A DNA stretch of 6,169 bases. It comes from Methanobacteriota archaeon (GTDB taxonomy: Archaea; Halobacteriota; Methanomicrobia; Methanomicrobiales; Methanospirillaceae). Position numbers and translations under genes: made by a program. The notes under the pieces are model-generated. The model did no database searches. It had not been told where the DNA came from and saw only the letters and a list, made by a program, of their open reading frames with translations. The DNA lies in NCBI GenBank assembly GCA_009779205.1, contig WRER01000054.1:1-6169 (forward strand), in the 5' to 3' direction. This document shows positions 1 through 5,732 of this stretch, piece after piece; position 1 is the first letter of the stretch; every line of letters begins with the position of its first letter.

Positions 1-131
1 GTCGTACAAAAGAGATGTGGTTCGATGCCAGCATAGACAGAATCTGGGAAGGAATTCATGACGACCCAAATGAGCGTTTCACAGCAATTCCAATGGAAAT
101 TGTACAAGATGCACTGACCCACGGCATGTAA
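1..131 (+). CDS. C-terminal fragment of an unidentified protein
   Basis: An open frame enters from the left edge (complete codons from position 3) and ends at TAA 129-131, leaving 42 residues. The fragment is soluble-looking and acidic, with W-F-D-A-S-I-D-R-I-W-E-G-I-H-D-D-P near its start and Q-D-A-L-T-H-G-M at the end. It has no membrane segment or cysteine motif. I do not recognise the family from this much sequence. It is the only plus-strand gene and converges on hgcB, so it is not part of the mercury-methylation transcript. The stop codon followed at once by a T-rich tract fits a genuine gene end, but an accidental short open frame is not excluded. Confidence 0.5.
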   Translation, partial: RTKEMWFDASIDRIWEGIHDDPNERFTAIPMEIVQDALTHGM

Positions 132-224
132 ATTTCTCTCCTTTTTTTCCCACACAAGTACACAAAAAGATGATAAGACAAGAATGAAAACCTGTACTTT
201 TCACCTTTTCCATTACGTTTCCTT
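132..224. terminator. Convergent intergenic spacer with T-run terminators
   Basis: This spacer separates two converging genes. On the plus strand a pyrimidine tract with seven consecutive T (142-148) lies just after the left-edge stop codon and fits an archaeal U-rich terminator. On the minus strand, downstream of hgcB, there is a TTTTT run at 168-164. AAGTACA (156-162) and TGTACTT (193-199) can pair as a 7-bp stem around a 30-base loop, but the loop is long and no T-run follows the stem. The stem is therefore weak evidence. The T-runs are seen; termination is inferred. Confidence 0.4.
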
Positions 225-515
225 CTAGCAACAACCTCCGCCACTGCAATCACAAGATGGTTCACCACCCGTAATCCAACTCTTGATAATCGCAACCGCA
301 CAGCCCACACCTGCATTGACAGTTAATGCTTCTGCCCGGCAATTCAGGGCGCAAGCCCCGCACTCCATACACAAATCTTTTTCAACAATCCGTACCTTTC
401 CTCCGTACAGATCGAACACACCATGTGGACAGACTTCCACACATCTTTCACAGCCGGTGCATTTTTCCGCATCAAGGGAAAGTGTCACCACATTTTTTAA
501 ATATCTGAGCGTCAT
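225..515 (-). CDS. hgcB: HgcB, 2[4Fe-4S] ferredoxin of mercury methylation
   Basis: HgcB is the small ferredoxin that works with HgcA. From the known family, it is thought to reduce the HgcA corrinoid to Co(I) and to help handle Hg(II). From the chosen ATG the protein has 96 residues, close to the usual length of about 95. It has two C-x2-C-x2-C-x3-C clusters (C19/22/25/29, the last followed by Pro, and C49/52/55/59). It also has the isolated conserved Cys72 and a C-terminal C-D-C-x4-C-C tail (C88, C90, C95, C96). The last pair matches the vicinal cysteines typical of HgcB; the C-D-C just before it is extra. A TTG at 533 could add six residues, but it overlaps the hgcA stop and covers the GAGAGG ribosome binding site, so ATG 515 is preferred. 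The gene is directly downstream of hgcA and ends in TAG. Confidence 0.95.
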   Translation of the reverse strand: MTLRYLKNVVTLSLDAEKCTGCERCVEVCPHGVFDLYGGKVRIVEKDLCMECGACALNCRAEALTVNAGVGCAVAIIKSWITGGEPSCDCSGGGCC

Positions 516-524
516 CGTTCTCTT

Positions 525-531
525 TCCTCTC
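525..531 (-). promoter_or_regulatory. Ribosome binding site of hgcB
   Basis: GAGAGGA on the minus strand lies nine bases before ATG 515 and overlaps the hgcA stop codon (TGA 532-530). This supports the ATG over the upstream TTG 533 and suggests that ribosomes finishing hgcA can restart on hgcB. Confidence 0.7.
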
Positions 532-1549
532 AAATCAATTTATGTATGAGTATCAGCACCACTCCAATGATGGACGCAGCAATGATCAATGGCAGGGTAA
601 TTCTCATTTCTTTCAACACACCAGAGGGGGATGTGAAAGTCGAACAGCCCGTAAAATTCAGGGCAAGAAACGCAGAAGCCATGGGTAGCAGGAGCAGATA
701 TCCAGCTGCAAGAAGCCAGTTACCAGCCGTGTACCACCCAAGCACCCACAGTGCAAAAACGGTCCAGCACAACCCCAATATCCAGCCTTTCCATGCAAAA
801 GCCCTGCCAGGGATATATGGGAGCAACACAGGCATCAGAACTGTGCCAACGATTACTGCTCCGACATATACAGCTACATCATATATACCGAAAGGCCGCA
901 CTGCGATGAAATTTATCAGAAACAGAACACCGAACACGAGCAGAGACTTTTTTGCAGCTTCGACCAATTCAATAGGAGTTAAAACAAGCCGATCCCGGAG
1001 GGTGAATTGTACGGTCCGCATCTCCTTTGTGGCTTTGCAGCCGGATGCAATGAATGCCTGGATATCGCTCGCCCTCACCGGACCGAATGTGACGGAAAAT
1101 CCCGTGCGCCGTGTTACTTCATGTGCATTCACGCCAGATGCACCGAGCTGTGGTACAATCACTCTTCTGTGCGTCACAATTTCAGAAAGTTGAGCTGCTT
1201 CAATGCGATGTACCAATTCACATGTTCCAAATGTTCCCTTTCCAGCCGCACACCAGACATTGACTCCTTTTGTGTCGAGTATCAAGAGCCAACAATCCAG
1301 GCCGACAAGATTTTTTCGCAGCGTGTCAAAAGTCAATTTATAGTTCGCACTAACCAAAACCGGGGAGTCACTGTTCGGCTTTCCAACAGCATAAAGCCCT
1401 GGTTTTACCAGATAATCCATGCGAGCAATACCAAAGCGTACTTTCCACGCTCCAAGCATGTCTTCAAACGAAAGCGCTGTTGAAACAGCCGGCACATCTT
1501 CTGTACCTCCCGAACAACAACTACTTTTTGAACAACAGCCTTCACTCAT
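530..1549 (-). CDS. hgcA: HgcA, corrinoid mercury methyltransferase
   Basis: HgcA transfers a methyl group from its cobalamin cofactor to Hg(II) to form methylmercury. It is membrane-anchored with a cytosolic corrinoid domain. From ATG 1549 it has 339 residues, the normal size. Residues 97-104 read N-V-W-C-A-A-G-K, the family's cap-helix signature, with Cys100 as the expected lower-axial cobalt ligand. A second family region, A-S-G-C-K-A-T-K-E-M-R-x-V-x-F (168-182), follows. Five hydrophobic segments lie at about 202-218, 223-246, 253-272, 277-297 and 318-335, and the conserved N-F-T-G-x-S-T-F-T-S-x-S-G-V loop (298-311) precedes the last. The N-terminus carries a Cys-rich C5-C6-x4-C11-C12 extension. 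The start codon overlaps the arsR stop (ATGA), and hgcB follows 14 bases later. A GTG at 1558 is part of the ribosome binding site and is rejected as the start. The natural role of the family is unknown. Confidence 0.96.
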   Translation of the reverse strand: MSEGCCSKSSCCSGGTEDVPAVSTALSFEDMLGAWKVRFGIARMDYLVKPGLYAVGKPNSDSPVLVSANYKLTFDTLRKNLVGLDCWLLILDTKGVNVWCAAGKGTFGTCELVHRIEAAQLSEIVTHRRVIVPQLGASGVNAHEVTRRTGFSVTFGPVRASDIQAFIASGCKATKEMRTVQFTLRDRLVLTPIELVEAAKKSLLVFGVLFLINFIAVRPFGIYDVAVYVGAVIVGTVLMPVLLPYIPGRAFAWKGWILGLCWTVFALWVLGWYTAGNWLLAAGYLLLLPMASAFLALNFTGCSTFTSPSGVLKEMRITLPLIIAASIIGVVLILIHKLI

Positions 1550-1866
1550 CTGCAACACCTCTCATTTTCTGTCTCTGTTTCATCAACTGTGACCGTGGTA
1601 ATCTTTCGCAATAACATTGTGGCATGTTCGCTCCCTGTTGCGCTGATCGAGTAGTACGTCCACTTTCCTTCTTTTCTGGCGGTAACAACACCGCTGTCAA
1701 CAAGGATCTTCATGTGATGGGATAGCGTGGATTGACTAACGCTGACCTTCTCCAGAAGCACACAAGCGCATTTTTCACCGTTTTGTAAAAGTGATAAGAC
1801 CATCAGCCGTGTTTCATCACAAAACGCTTTGAAAATTTTGGAGTTTTCCAAATGTATCTTTTCCAT
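1546..1866 (-). CDS. ArsR/SmtB-family metal-sensing repressor
   Basis: This is a 106-residue winged-helix regulator of the ArsR/SmtB family. The order seen is an N-terminal helix (F12-K-A-F-C-D-E-T-R), a metal-site helix with C33-x-C35 in the context E-K-C-A-C-V-L-L-E, the recognition helix (S42 to L55, with S-Q-S-T-L-S-H-H-M) and a wing (K65-E-G-K-W-T-Y-Y). In classical ArsR the equivalent C-x-C binds As(III) or similar thiol-seeking metals and releases DNA. The protein ends in E-R-C104-C105-R, an extra vicinal pair. The frame stays open upstream to a GTG at 2028, but residues before ATG 1866 do not resemble the family and overlap the promoter. An ATG at 1875 (three residues longer) is a close alternative. 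The stop overlaps the hgcA ATG, so it probably represses its own arsR-hgcA-hgcB operon. The inducer (Hg(II), As(III) or other) cannot be read from sequence. Confidence 0.88.
   Translation of the reverse strand: MEKIHLENSKIFKAFCDETRLMVLSLLQNGEKCACVLLEKVSVSQSTLSHHMKILVDSGVVTARKEGKWTYYSISATGSEHATMLLRKITTVTVDETETENERCCR
1556..1563 (-). promoter_or_regulatory. Ribosome binding site of hgcA
   Basis: GAGAGGTG, a good match to the complement of an archaeal 16S 3' end, sits six bases before ATG 1549 and lies inside the 3' end of arsR. It contains the alternative GTG 1558, which decides in favour of the ATG. Having this strong site inside arsR means hgcA can be translated independently as well as by coupling. 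Confidence 0.75.
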
Positions 1867-1892
1867 ACGCAACATCAAATCCAAAATTATCG

Positions 1893-1922
1893 ATATGACA
1901 TAATAGATTATATGCCTCATAT
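1893..1922 (-). promoter_or_regulatory. Candidate arsR-hgcAB promoter with operator-like inverted repeat
   Basis: On the minus strand ATATGA-GG-CATA (1922-1911) faces TATG-TCATAT (1902-1893), an imperfect inverted repeat with a two-base bulge in one arm and eight bases between the arms. ATATGA and TCATAT outer halves resemble the AT-rich palindromes bound by ArsR/SmtB repressors. The repeat encloses a TATA-like CATATAAT (1914-1907). Counting about 25 bases from there puts the transcript start near 1884, giving a leader of roughly 10-20 bases before the arsR ATG. Repressor binding would block TBP access. The sequence pattern is seen; the function is inferred. Confidence 0.45.
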
Positions 1923-2106
1923 TGAAAAAAGTATTGAAAACTACCGACATCAAAATAGTCTTCTCTGGTGGAATCAGTCGAAATAAAACAGCTCCAGCCT
2001 TGACATCTTTGCAGAGCAGTACCACCACTCATGAAAAATGGCGGGAATAATTATGTGGTATTTTTTACATCATAATTGTTTATTGTTTCATCCCCAACTG
2101 CGAATC
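1923..2106. other. Intergenic region between lysA and the arsR promoter
   Basis: No gene is supported here. The 240-base gap between lysA and arsR holds the arsR promoter at its left end and an inverted repeat (2046-2080) near lysA. Minus-strand T-rich patches at 2036-2032 and 1990-1981 could terminate lysA transcripts. Open frames crossing it on the minus strand (upstream extensions of arsR and an offset frame at 1817-2032) lack any family resemblance. Confidence 0.5.
2046..2080. repeat. Inverted repeat downstream of lysA
   Basis: AATAATTATG (2046-2055) and CATAATTGTT (2071-2080) form ten-base arms with one imperfect pair, around a 15-base loop containing six T. It lies 27 bases after the lysA stop. 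On the minus strand a T5 run follows nine bases beyond the stem (2036-2032), so it may mark the end of the dapL-lysA transcript. An operator role is also possible but has no further support. Confidence 0.4.
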
Positions 2107-3468
2107 TCACTGCCATATCGGGCGGCGCATCGTGCTTAACAGATCCTCAATACTCTCACGCTTTCGGATCAATGCAACAGCACCACCATTGATAAGCACC
2201 TCTGCACATCTTCCCCTTCCATTATACTGTGAAGCCATCGCATATCCATATGCCCCCGTATCAAGCACAGCAATGAGATCGCCTGCTTCAACTATTCCAA
2301 GCCTGCGATCAGCAGCAAGAATATCTCCACTCTCACAGATCGGACCAGTAACAGAGTAAACATGGCCAGCATTTGGATCTTCATCCATTCGATTTGCGAC
2401 CACTACCTCCTGATATGAGTCATACATTGCAGGGCGAACGAGAGTGTTAAATCCTGCATCCACGTTTATAAACCGCTTATGGGCATGTTTTACCGAGTTC
2501 ACCCTCGTTAACAGCACTGTTGAATCGCATACCAGTGAACGGCCAGGTTCGATCCAGATCTCTGGCGAGATTTCAAGGCGCTTAAATGTCTCTGCACAGA
2601 TCGGAATCACAGCCCGTGCATACTCTGAAATTGACGGGGCGTGTTCAATGCCATGACGGTACACAACTCCAAGTCCACCACCAAGATCCACGAACTTCAA
2701 TGTAACACCCATCTCATGCAGCTTCTCCGCAATATCCATCAAAACACGCGCTTCCTCTGCGAAGGGCTCAAGCTCAAGAATTTGTGAACCAATATGACAG
2801 TGAATACCAACAGGAATTACATGTGATGCATCAAGAGCCTGCTGATACACAGCCAGGATCTGCTCTGCAGGAATACCAAACTTAGAAGTTGCAAGCCCTG
2901 TTGCTATTTTTGGGTGAGTTGGAACATGTATTGCAGGATTTACACGGAATGAAACCTCAACGACTCTTCCCATCTCCTCAGCAACACGGTTAATCTGATG
3001 GAGCTCGTCTTCAGAATCTAAAGAGACACGCACACCATGCAGAATTGCAAGCTCATGATCCTCTCGTGTCTTGGAACTGCCATTAAATAACAAATGCTCA
3101 GATTTTATTCCTGCATCTCTTGCAAGTACAAACTCTCCTGTTGAAAACACATCAGCACCGGCGCCGAGGTTTGCAAGCGTACGTAAAATCGCGATATTTC
3201 CATTTGCTTTTGTAGCATACAATACCCGACAATGAGGGTAATGAGCTAAAAGAGCTTCTCTGTACTCGTGATAAATACTCTGAATTCGATTTTCATCAGT
3301 CACGTACAGCGGAGTTCCATACTCTGCTGCAAGATCTGTTGTTGCAATCCCTCCTATATGCAAAATCCCATCCTGCACTGAAAGGTGAGGGAGGAGCGGG
3401 ATAGGGTACACTGCCCGTATTGCATCCATCTCTTCATTATGTCCATTTATATGTGCATTATCTGTCAT
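2107..3468 (-). CDS. lysA: Diaminopimelate decarboxylase
   Basis: LysA is a PLP enzyme that decarboxylates meso-diaminopimelate to L-lysine, the last step of the DAP pathway, in the cytosol. From ATG 3468 it has 453 residues. It is a fold-type III (alanine racemase-like) decarboxylase: the PLP lysine is K87 in Y-A-T-K-A-N, and H-C-H-I-G-S-Q, D-L-G-G-G-L-G, E-P-G-R-S, the cysteine-bearing G-P-I-C-E-S-G-D and G-A-Y-G motifs follow in the expected order. A TTG at 3480 would add four residues but forms part of the TTGGAG ribosome binding site, so the ATG is preferred. The dapL stop lies one base upstream, so the two are translated from one mRNA. The N-terminal 30 residues are somewhat longer than in many bacterial homologues. 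No sign of damage is seen. Confidence 0.96.
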   Translation of the reverse strand: MTDNAHINGHNEEMDAIRAVYPIPLLPHLSVQDGILHIGGIATTDLAAEYGTPLYVTDENRIQSIYHEYREALLAHYPHCRVLYATKANGNIAILRTLANLGAGADVFSTGEFVLARDAGIKSEHLLFNGSSKTREDHELAILHGVRVSLDSEDELHQINRVAEEMGRVVEVSFRVNPAIHVPTHPKIATGLATSKFGIPAEQILAVYQQALDASHVIPVGIHCHIGSQILELEPFAEEARVLMDIAEKLHEMGVTLKFVDLGGGLGVVYRHGIEHAPSISEYARAVIPICAETFKRLEISPEIWIEPGRSLVCDSTVLLTRVNSVKHAHKRFINVDAGFNTLVRPAMYDSYQEVVVANRMDEDPNAGHVYSVTGPICESGDILAADRRLGIVEAGDLIAVLDTGAYGYAMASQYNGRGRCAEVLINGGAVALIRKRESIEDLLSTMRRPIWQ

Positions 3469-3469
3469 C

Positions 3470-4624
3470 TTATGCTCCAATACCTGCCTGTTGCATGCGT
3501 TCTATTGCCTCTTCAATACGCTCGATTGAGCGAGTTAGTGAAAAACGTACATACTCTTTTCCGAAACCTCCAAATCCAATTCCAGGAGTTACTACAATAC
3601 TGCTCTCTTCAAGCATACGCTGTGAAAACAGCATACCATCATCAACTTTAAGCCAGAGATAAAACGTTGCTTTCGGAGCATTGACTTCAAATCCAACATT
3701 TCTGAGCCCGGATACTAATACATCGCGGCGTTCCTGATAGATGGCACATGCGTTCTTCACACAGTCCTGAGGGCCTGTAAGTGCTGCAATTGCAGCATAC
3801 TGAATTGGATTATACACGCCTGAGTCTACATTTGTCTTCACAATTCCAAGCCCGCGAATGATCTCTGGATTTCCAACAGCCATACCAATTCGATACCCTG
3901 TCATACTGTATGTTTTTGAAAGAGAATGCATCTCAATTCCGACTTCTTTTGCACCATCTGCCTCCAAAAATGAAGGTGCAATATATCCGTCATAGGCAAT
4001 TTCAGAATAGGCATTATCTGACACAATAATAATATCATTATTTCGTGCAAATTCTACTGCTTCATTGTAAAAAGAAAGAGGAGCAATTGCTGATGTTGGA
4101 TTATTTGGATAATTCAGCCAGATCAATTTGCTTTTTTTTCGAATATCTGATGGAATATCATCAAACACCGGCAGAAAGTTATTCTCAGCAGATAAAGGCA
4201 TCTCATGCACTAAACCTTCAGAAAAAAGTGCACCTGTTCGATATACCGGATATCCAGGGGATGGCACGAGCACATAATCACCAGGATTGACAAAAGCTTC
4301 TGGAAGATGGTGCACACCATCCTTTGATCCCATCAATGAGATGACCTCCTTGTCCGGGTCGACCGTCACATTAAATCGACTCTGATACCAGCTTGAAACT
4401 GCTTCACGAAACTGTTTCATACCAAGGTATGATGGGTAATGATGATTATCAGGATTTTGTGCCGCTGTAACCAATGCATCAACGATATGTTCAGGGGTTG
4501 CAAGATCAGGGTCTCCAACCCCAAGATCAATTATGTCAATACCCTCAGAGATCTTTTTTCTTTTTAATTCGTCAACTTTTGCGAAAAAATATGGAGGAAT
4601 AGCATCAAGGCGTTGTGCAAACAT
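3470..4624 (-). CDS. dapL: LL-diaminopimelate aminotransferase
   Basis: DapL converts tetrahydrodipicolinate directly to LL-diaminopimelate with glutamate as amino donor, bypassing the succinylated or acetylated steps. It is a fold-type I aminotransferase. From ATG 4624 it has 384 residues, normal for the family. Visible motifs are G-V-G-D-P-D (35-40), Y-P-S-Y-L-G (63-68), the DapL-like G-S-K-D-G-V-H-H-L-P (99-108), the P-G-Y-P-V-Y segment (123-128), N-Y-P-N-N-P-T (171-177), D203 and Y206 for the cofactor, the PLP lysine K237 in S-L-S-K-T-Y, R245, and R-F-S-L-T-R near the end for substrate carboxylate. An in-frame extension to 4738 runs through the cheB 3' end, has no family resemblance and is rejected. 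lysA follows after one base. The DAP epimerase (dapF) needed between the two reactions is not in the window. A related aspartate-type aminotransferase is the alternative, but the lysA partner supports DapL. Confidence 0.92.
   Translation of the reverse strand: MFAQRLDAIPPYFFAKVDELKRKKISEGIDIIDLGVGDPDLATPEHIVDALVTAAQNPDNHHYPSYLGMKQFREAVSSWYQSRFNVTVDPDKEVISLMGSKDGVHHLPEAFVNPGDYVLVPSPGYPVYRTGALFSEGLVHEMPLSAENNFLPVFDDIPSDIRKKSKLIWLNYPNNPTSAIAPLSFYNEAVEFARNNDIIIVSDNAYSEIAYDGYIAPSFLEADGAKEVGIEMHSLSKTYSMTGYRIGMAVGNPEIIRGLGIVKTNVDSGVYNPIQYAAIAALTGPQDCVKNACAIYQERRDVLVSGLRNVGFEVNAPKATFYLWLKVDDGMLFSQRMLEESSIVVTPGIGFGGFGKEYVRFSLTRSIERIEEAIERMQQAGIGA
3475..3480 (-). promoter_or_regulatory. Ribosome binding site of lysA
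   Basis: TTGGAG lies six bases before ATG 3468, inside the last codons of dapL. It decides against the TTG 3480 start and supports coupled translation. Confidence 0.65.
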
Positions 4625-4644
4625 GTGAATACAATTCAACCAGG

Positions 4645-4674
4645 CAGCACTTAAACGAAACGTACAATATGAAA
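4645..4674 (-). promoter_or_regulatory. Candidate dapL-lysA promoter
   Basis: The 67-base gap between cheB and dapL has two TATA-like stretches on the minus strand: TTTCATATT (4674-4666) and CGTTTAAGTG (4656-4647). The first would start transcription near 4643 and the second almost at the dapL ATG, which would give a leaderless mRNA. No clear ribosome binding site precedes the ATG, which is compatible with leaderless or short-leader initiation. Tentative. Confidence 0.3.
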
Positions 4675-4691
4675 AGGAGATGGGCAGATGC

Positions 4692-5303
4692 CTATGGTGG
4701 CTTTGCAGCCATCGGTGGAAGGTAGCCTGTTTTATCAAAGGTAAGCAGAACTTCTCTGATTTTTTGTGGAGTTGCTACAAGATCAATACATCCGGTAGCA
4801 ATAGCTCGTTTTGGCATGCTGTCAATCGTGGCAGTTGCCGGGTCCTGTGCGATGGTGAATCCTCCCATTTCTTTGATGTGTACCATACCACGTACACCAT
4901 CTGATGCCATCCCGGTGAGGATAATTCCAATAATCTGCTTGTTAGGGGAAAGAACAATGGAGTTCATGAGTATGTCAATAGATGGTTTGAAACGATTATG
5001 ACGATCACCATCAGAATATCGTAATATTTTATTTTCCACTAGTAAGAGATGACAATCATCTGGAGAAAAGTAAACGTAACCTGGTTTAATCTGCTCAGCA
5101 TCTCTTGCTACGGTAATGGTCATGCCACTGTTCTTGTTTTTTCGGATTGCAACACGGTGAATGAAGTTTTTAATAATATGCTGTACGATGACAACCGAGA
5201 TATTTTCTGCCTTCATATCTGCAAAAAGTACATCAAGCACATCTATCGCTCCTGTAGATGAGCCGATAACAACCAAGGCCTGTTTCGCCCGTTTTTGCTC
5301 CAT
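4692..5303 (-). CDS. Stand-alone CheB-type protein-glutamate methylesterase domain
   Basis: The 203-residue protein is the esterase half of CheB, which removes methyl groups from (and deamidates) chemoreceptors. The catalytic triad is intact: S16 in I-G-S-S-T-G, H42 in V-Q-H and D135 in T-G-M-A-S-D-G. Other CheB-like segments are G-Y-V-Y-F-S-P-D-D-C-H (75-85), F-K-P-S-I-D (105-110) and I-A-Q-D-P-A-T-A near 151-158. It has no N-terminal receiver, but a receiver gene ends nine bases upstream in the same frame. Without a covalent receiver the esterase may be constitutively open or controlled by the neighbouring regulator. A ribosome binding site AGGT (5314-5311) overlaps that gene's TAG and supports ATG 5303. 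No cheR or receptor gene is in view, so the target may be a chemoreceptor or another signalling protein. Confidence 0.9.
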   Translation of the reverse strand: MEQKRAKQALVVIGSSTGAIDVLDVLFADMKAENISVVIVQHIIKNFIHRVAIRKNKNSGMTITVARDAEQIKPGYVYFSPDDCHLLLVENKILRYSDGDRHNRFKPSIDILMNSIVLSPNKQIIGIILTGMASDGVRGMVHIKEMGGFTIAQDPATATIDSMPKRAIATGCIDLVATPQKIREVLLTFDKTGYLPPMAAKPP

Positions 5304-5312
5304 GTTGTTTAC

Positions 5313-5690
5313 CTAAAGATATTCTGCATATCGCTCCACTTTCATCAGAAGATCAGTGGTGCTGAAAGGCTTTTTGATATAGTCAAAAATATATGATTCG
5401 AGGCCAGCCATTGCTTCACCAGGCTCTTGAGCGGTTACCATGACAACAATGGTATCATTCAGGAGATCTCGTGCTATGATCTCACGAAGTGTGTCAAATC
5501 CGTTTTTCTCAGGCATTGAGACATCAAGAAGCAAAATTCCGTGAAATCCGTCTTGAAAGTGCTTAAGACATTCTCTGTATCCATTTGCTGTCTGTATTGA
5601 TATTGATGGATTCAGACTCATTATATCTACAAGACACTCACAGATGGCGGGATCGTCATCAACAACAAGTACAGGTATTTGATCTGACAT
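5313..5690 (-). CDS. Single-domain response regulator (CheY-like receiver)
   Basis: This is a phosphoacceptor receiver with no output domain. From ATG 5690 it has 125 residues: acidic pocket D11-D12 in V-V-D-D-D-P, phosphoacceptor D56 in L-L-D-V-S-M-P, T86 in M-V-T-A and K107 in K-K-P-F, so it should be phosphorylatable. An in-frame ATG at 5708 would add M-I-V-N-T-L. The shorter form is chosen because GTGA lies eight bases ahead of it, while the upstream ATG has only A-rich sequence before it; this is not certain. It ends in TAG, followed in frame by V-N-N and the start of the CheB esterase gene, so the two look like a split CheB. It could instead be a CheY-type or histidine-kinase partner acting independently. 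It lies 42 bases after the 111-residue gene, probably in one transcript. Confidence 0.9.
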   Translation of the reverse strand: MSDQIPVLVVDDDPAICECLVDIMSLNPSISIQTANGYRECLKHFQDGFHGILLLDVSMPEKNGFDTLREIIARDLLNDTIVVMVTAQEPGEAMAGLESYIFDYIKKPFSTTDLLMKVERYAEYL

Positions 5691-5732
5691 GAGAGTATTC
5701 ACTATCATTTTATTTTTAGTCTTAATGAATTT

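Noticed and set aside
156..199. AAGTACA/TGTACTT stem-loop as an intrinsic terminator of hgcB
   Set aside because: The arms are short, partly self-palindromic (GTAC), the loop is 30 bases and no T-run follows the stem.
516..533. TTG start for hgcB at 533
   Set aside because: It overlaps the hgcA stop and lies over the ribosome binding site that serves ATG 515; the ATG gives the normal family length.
546..1193. 215-codon plus-strand open frame
   Set aside because: It is antisense to the well-supported hgcA gene, and its composition is that of a shadow frame rich in Thr, Ser and Arg with no domain.
1007..1483. 158-codon plus-strand open frame
   Set aside because: Antisense shadow of hgcA; its many cysteines arise from the opposite-strand codon pattern and not from a metal-site motif.
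225..1866. Recent horizontal transfer of the arsR-hgcAB cassette as a mobile element
   Set aside because: No transposase, integrase, flanking repeat or tRNA is visible. The hgcA region looks somewhat richer in G+C than the cheB region by eye, but lysA is similar, so composition alone does not support transfer.
1867..2028. In-frame N-terminal extension of the arsR gene by 54 residues from GTG 2028
   Set aside because: ArsR proteins are about 100-120 residues, the added part has no family resemblance, and it would cover the TATA-like box and inverted repeat.
1817..2032. 71-codon minus-strand open frame overlapping arsR
   Set aside because: It overlaps the arsR N-terminal coding region in another frame, shows no motif and covers the likely promoter.
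4625..4738. N-terminal extension of dapL to position 4738
   Set aside because: It would overlap the cheB 3' end, adds 38 residues unlike aminotransferases, and the conserved family start fits ATG 4624.
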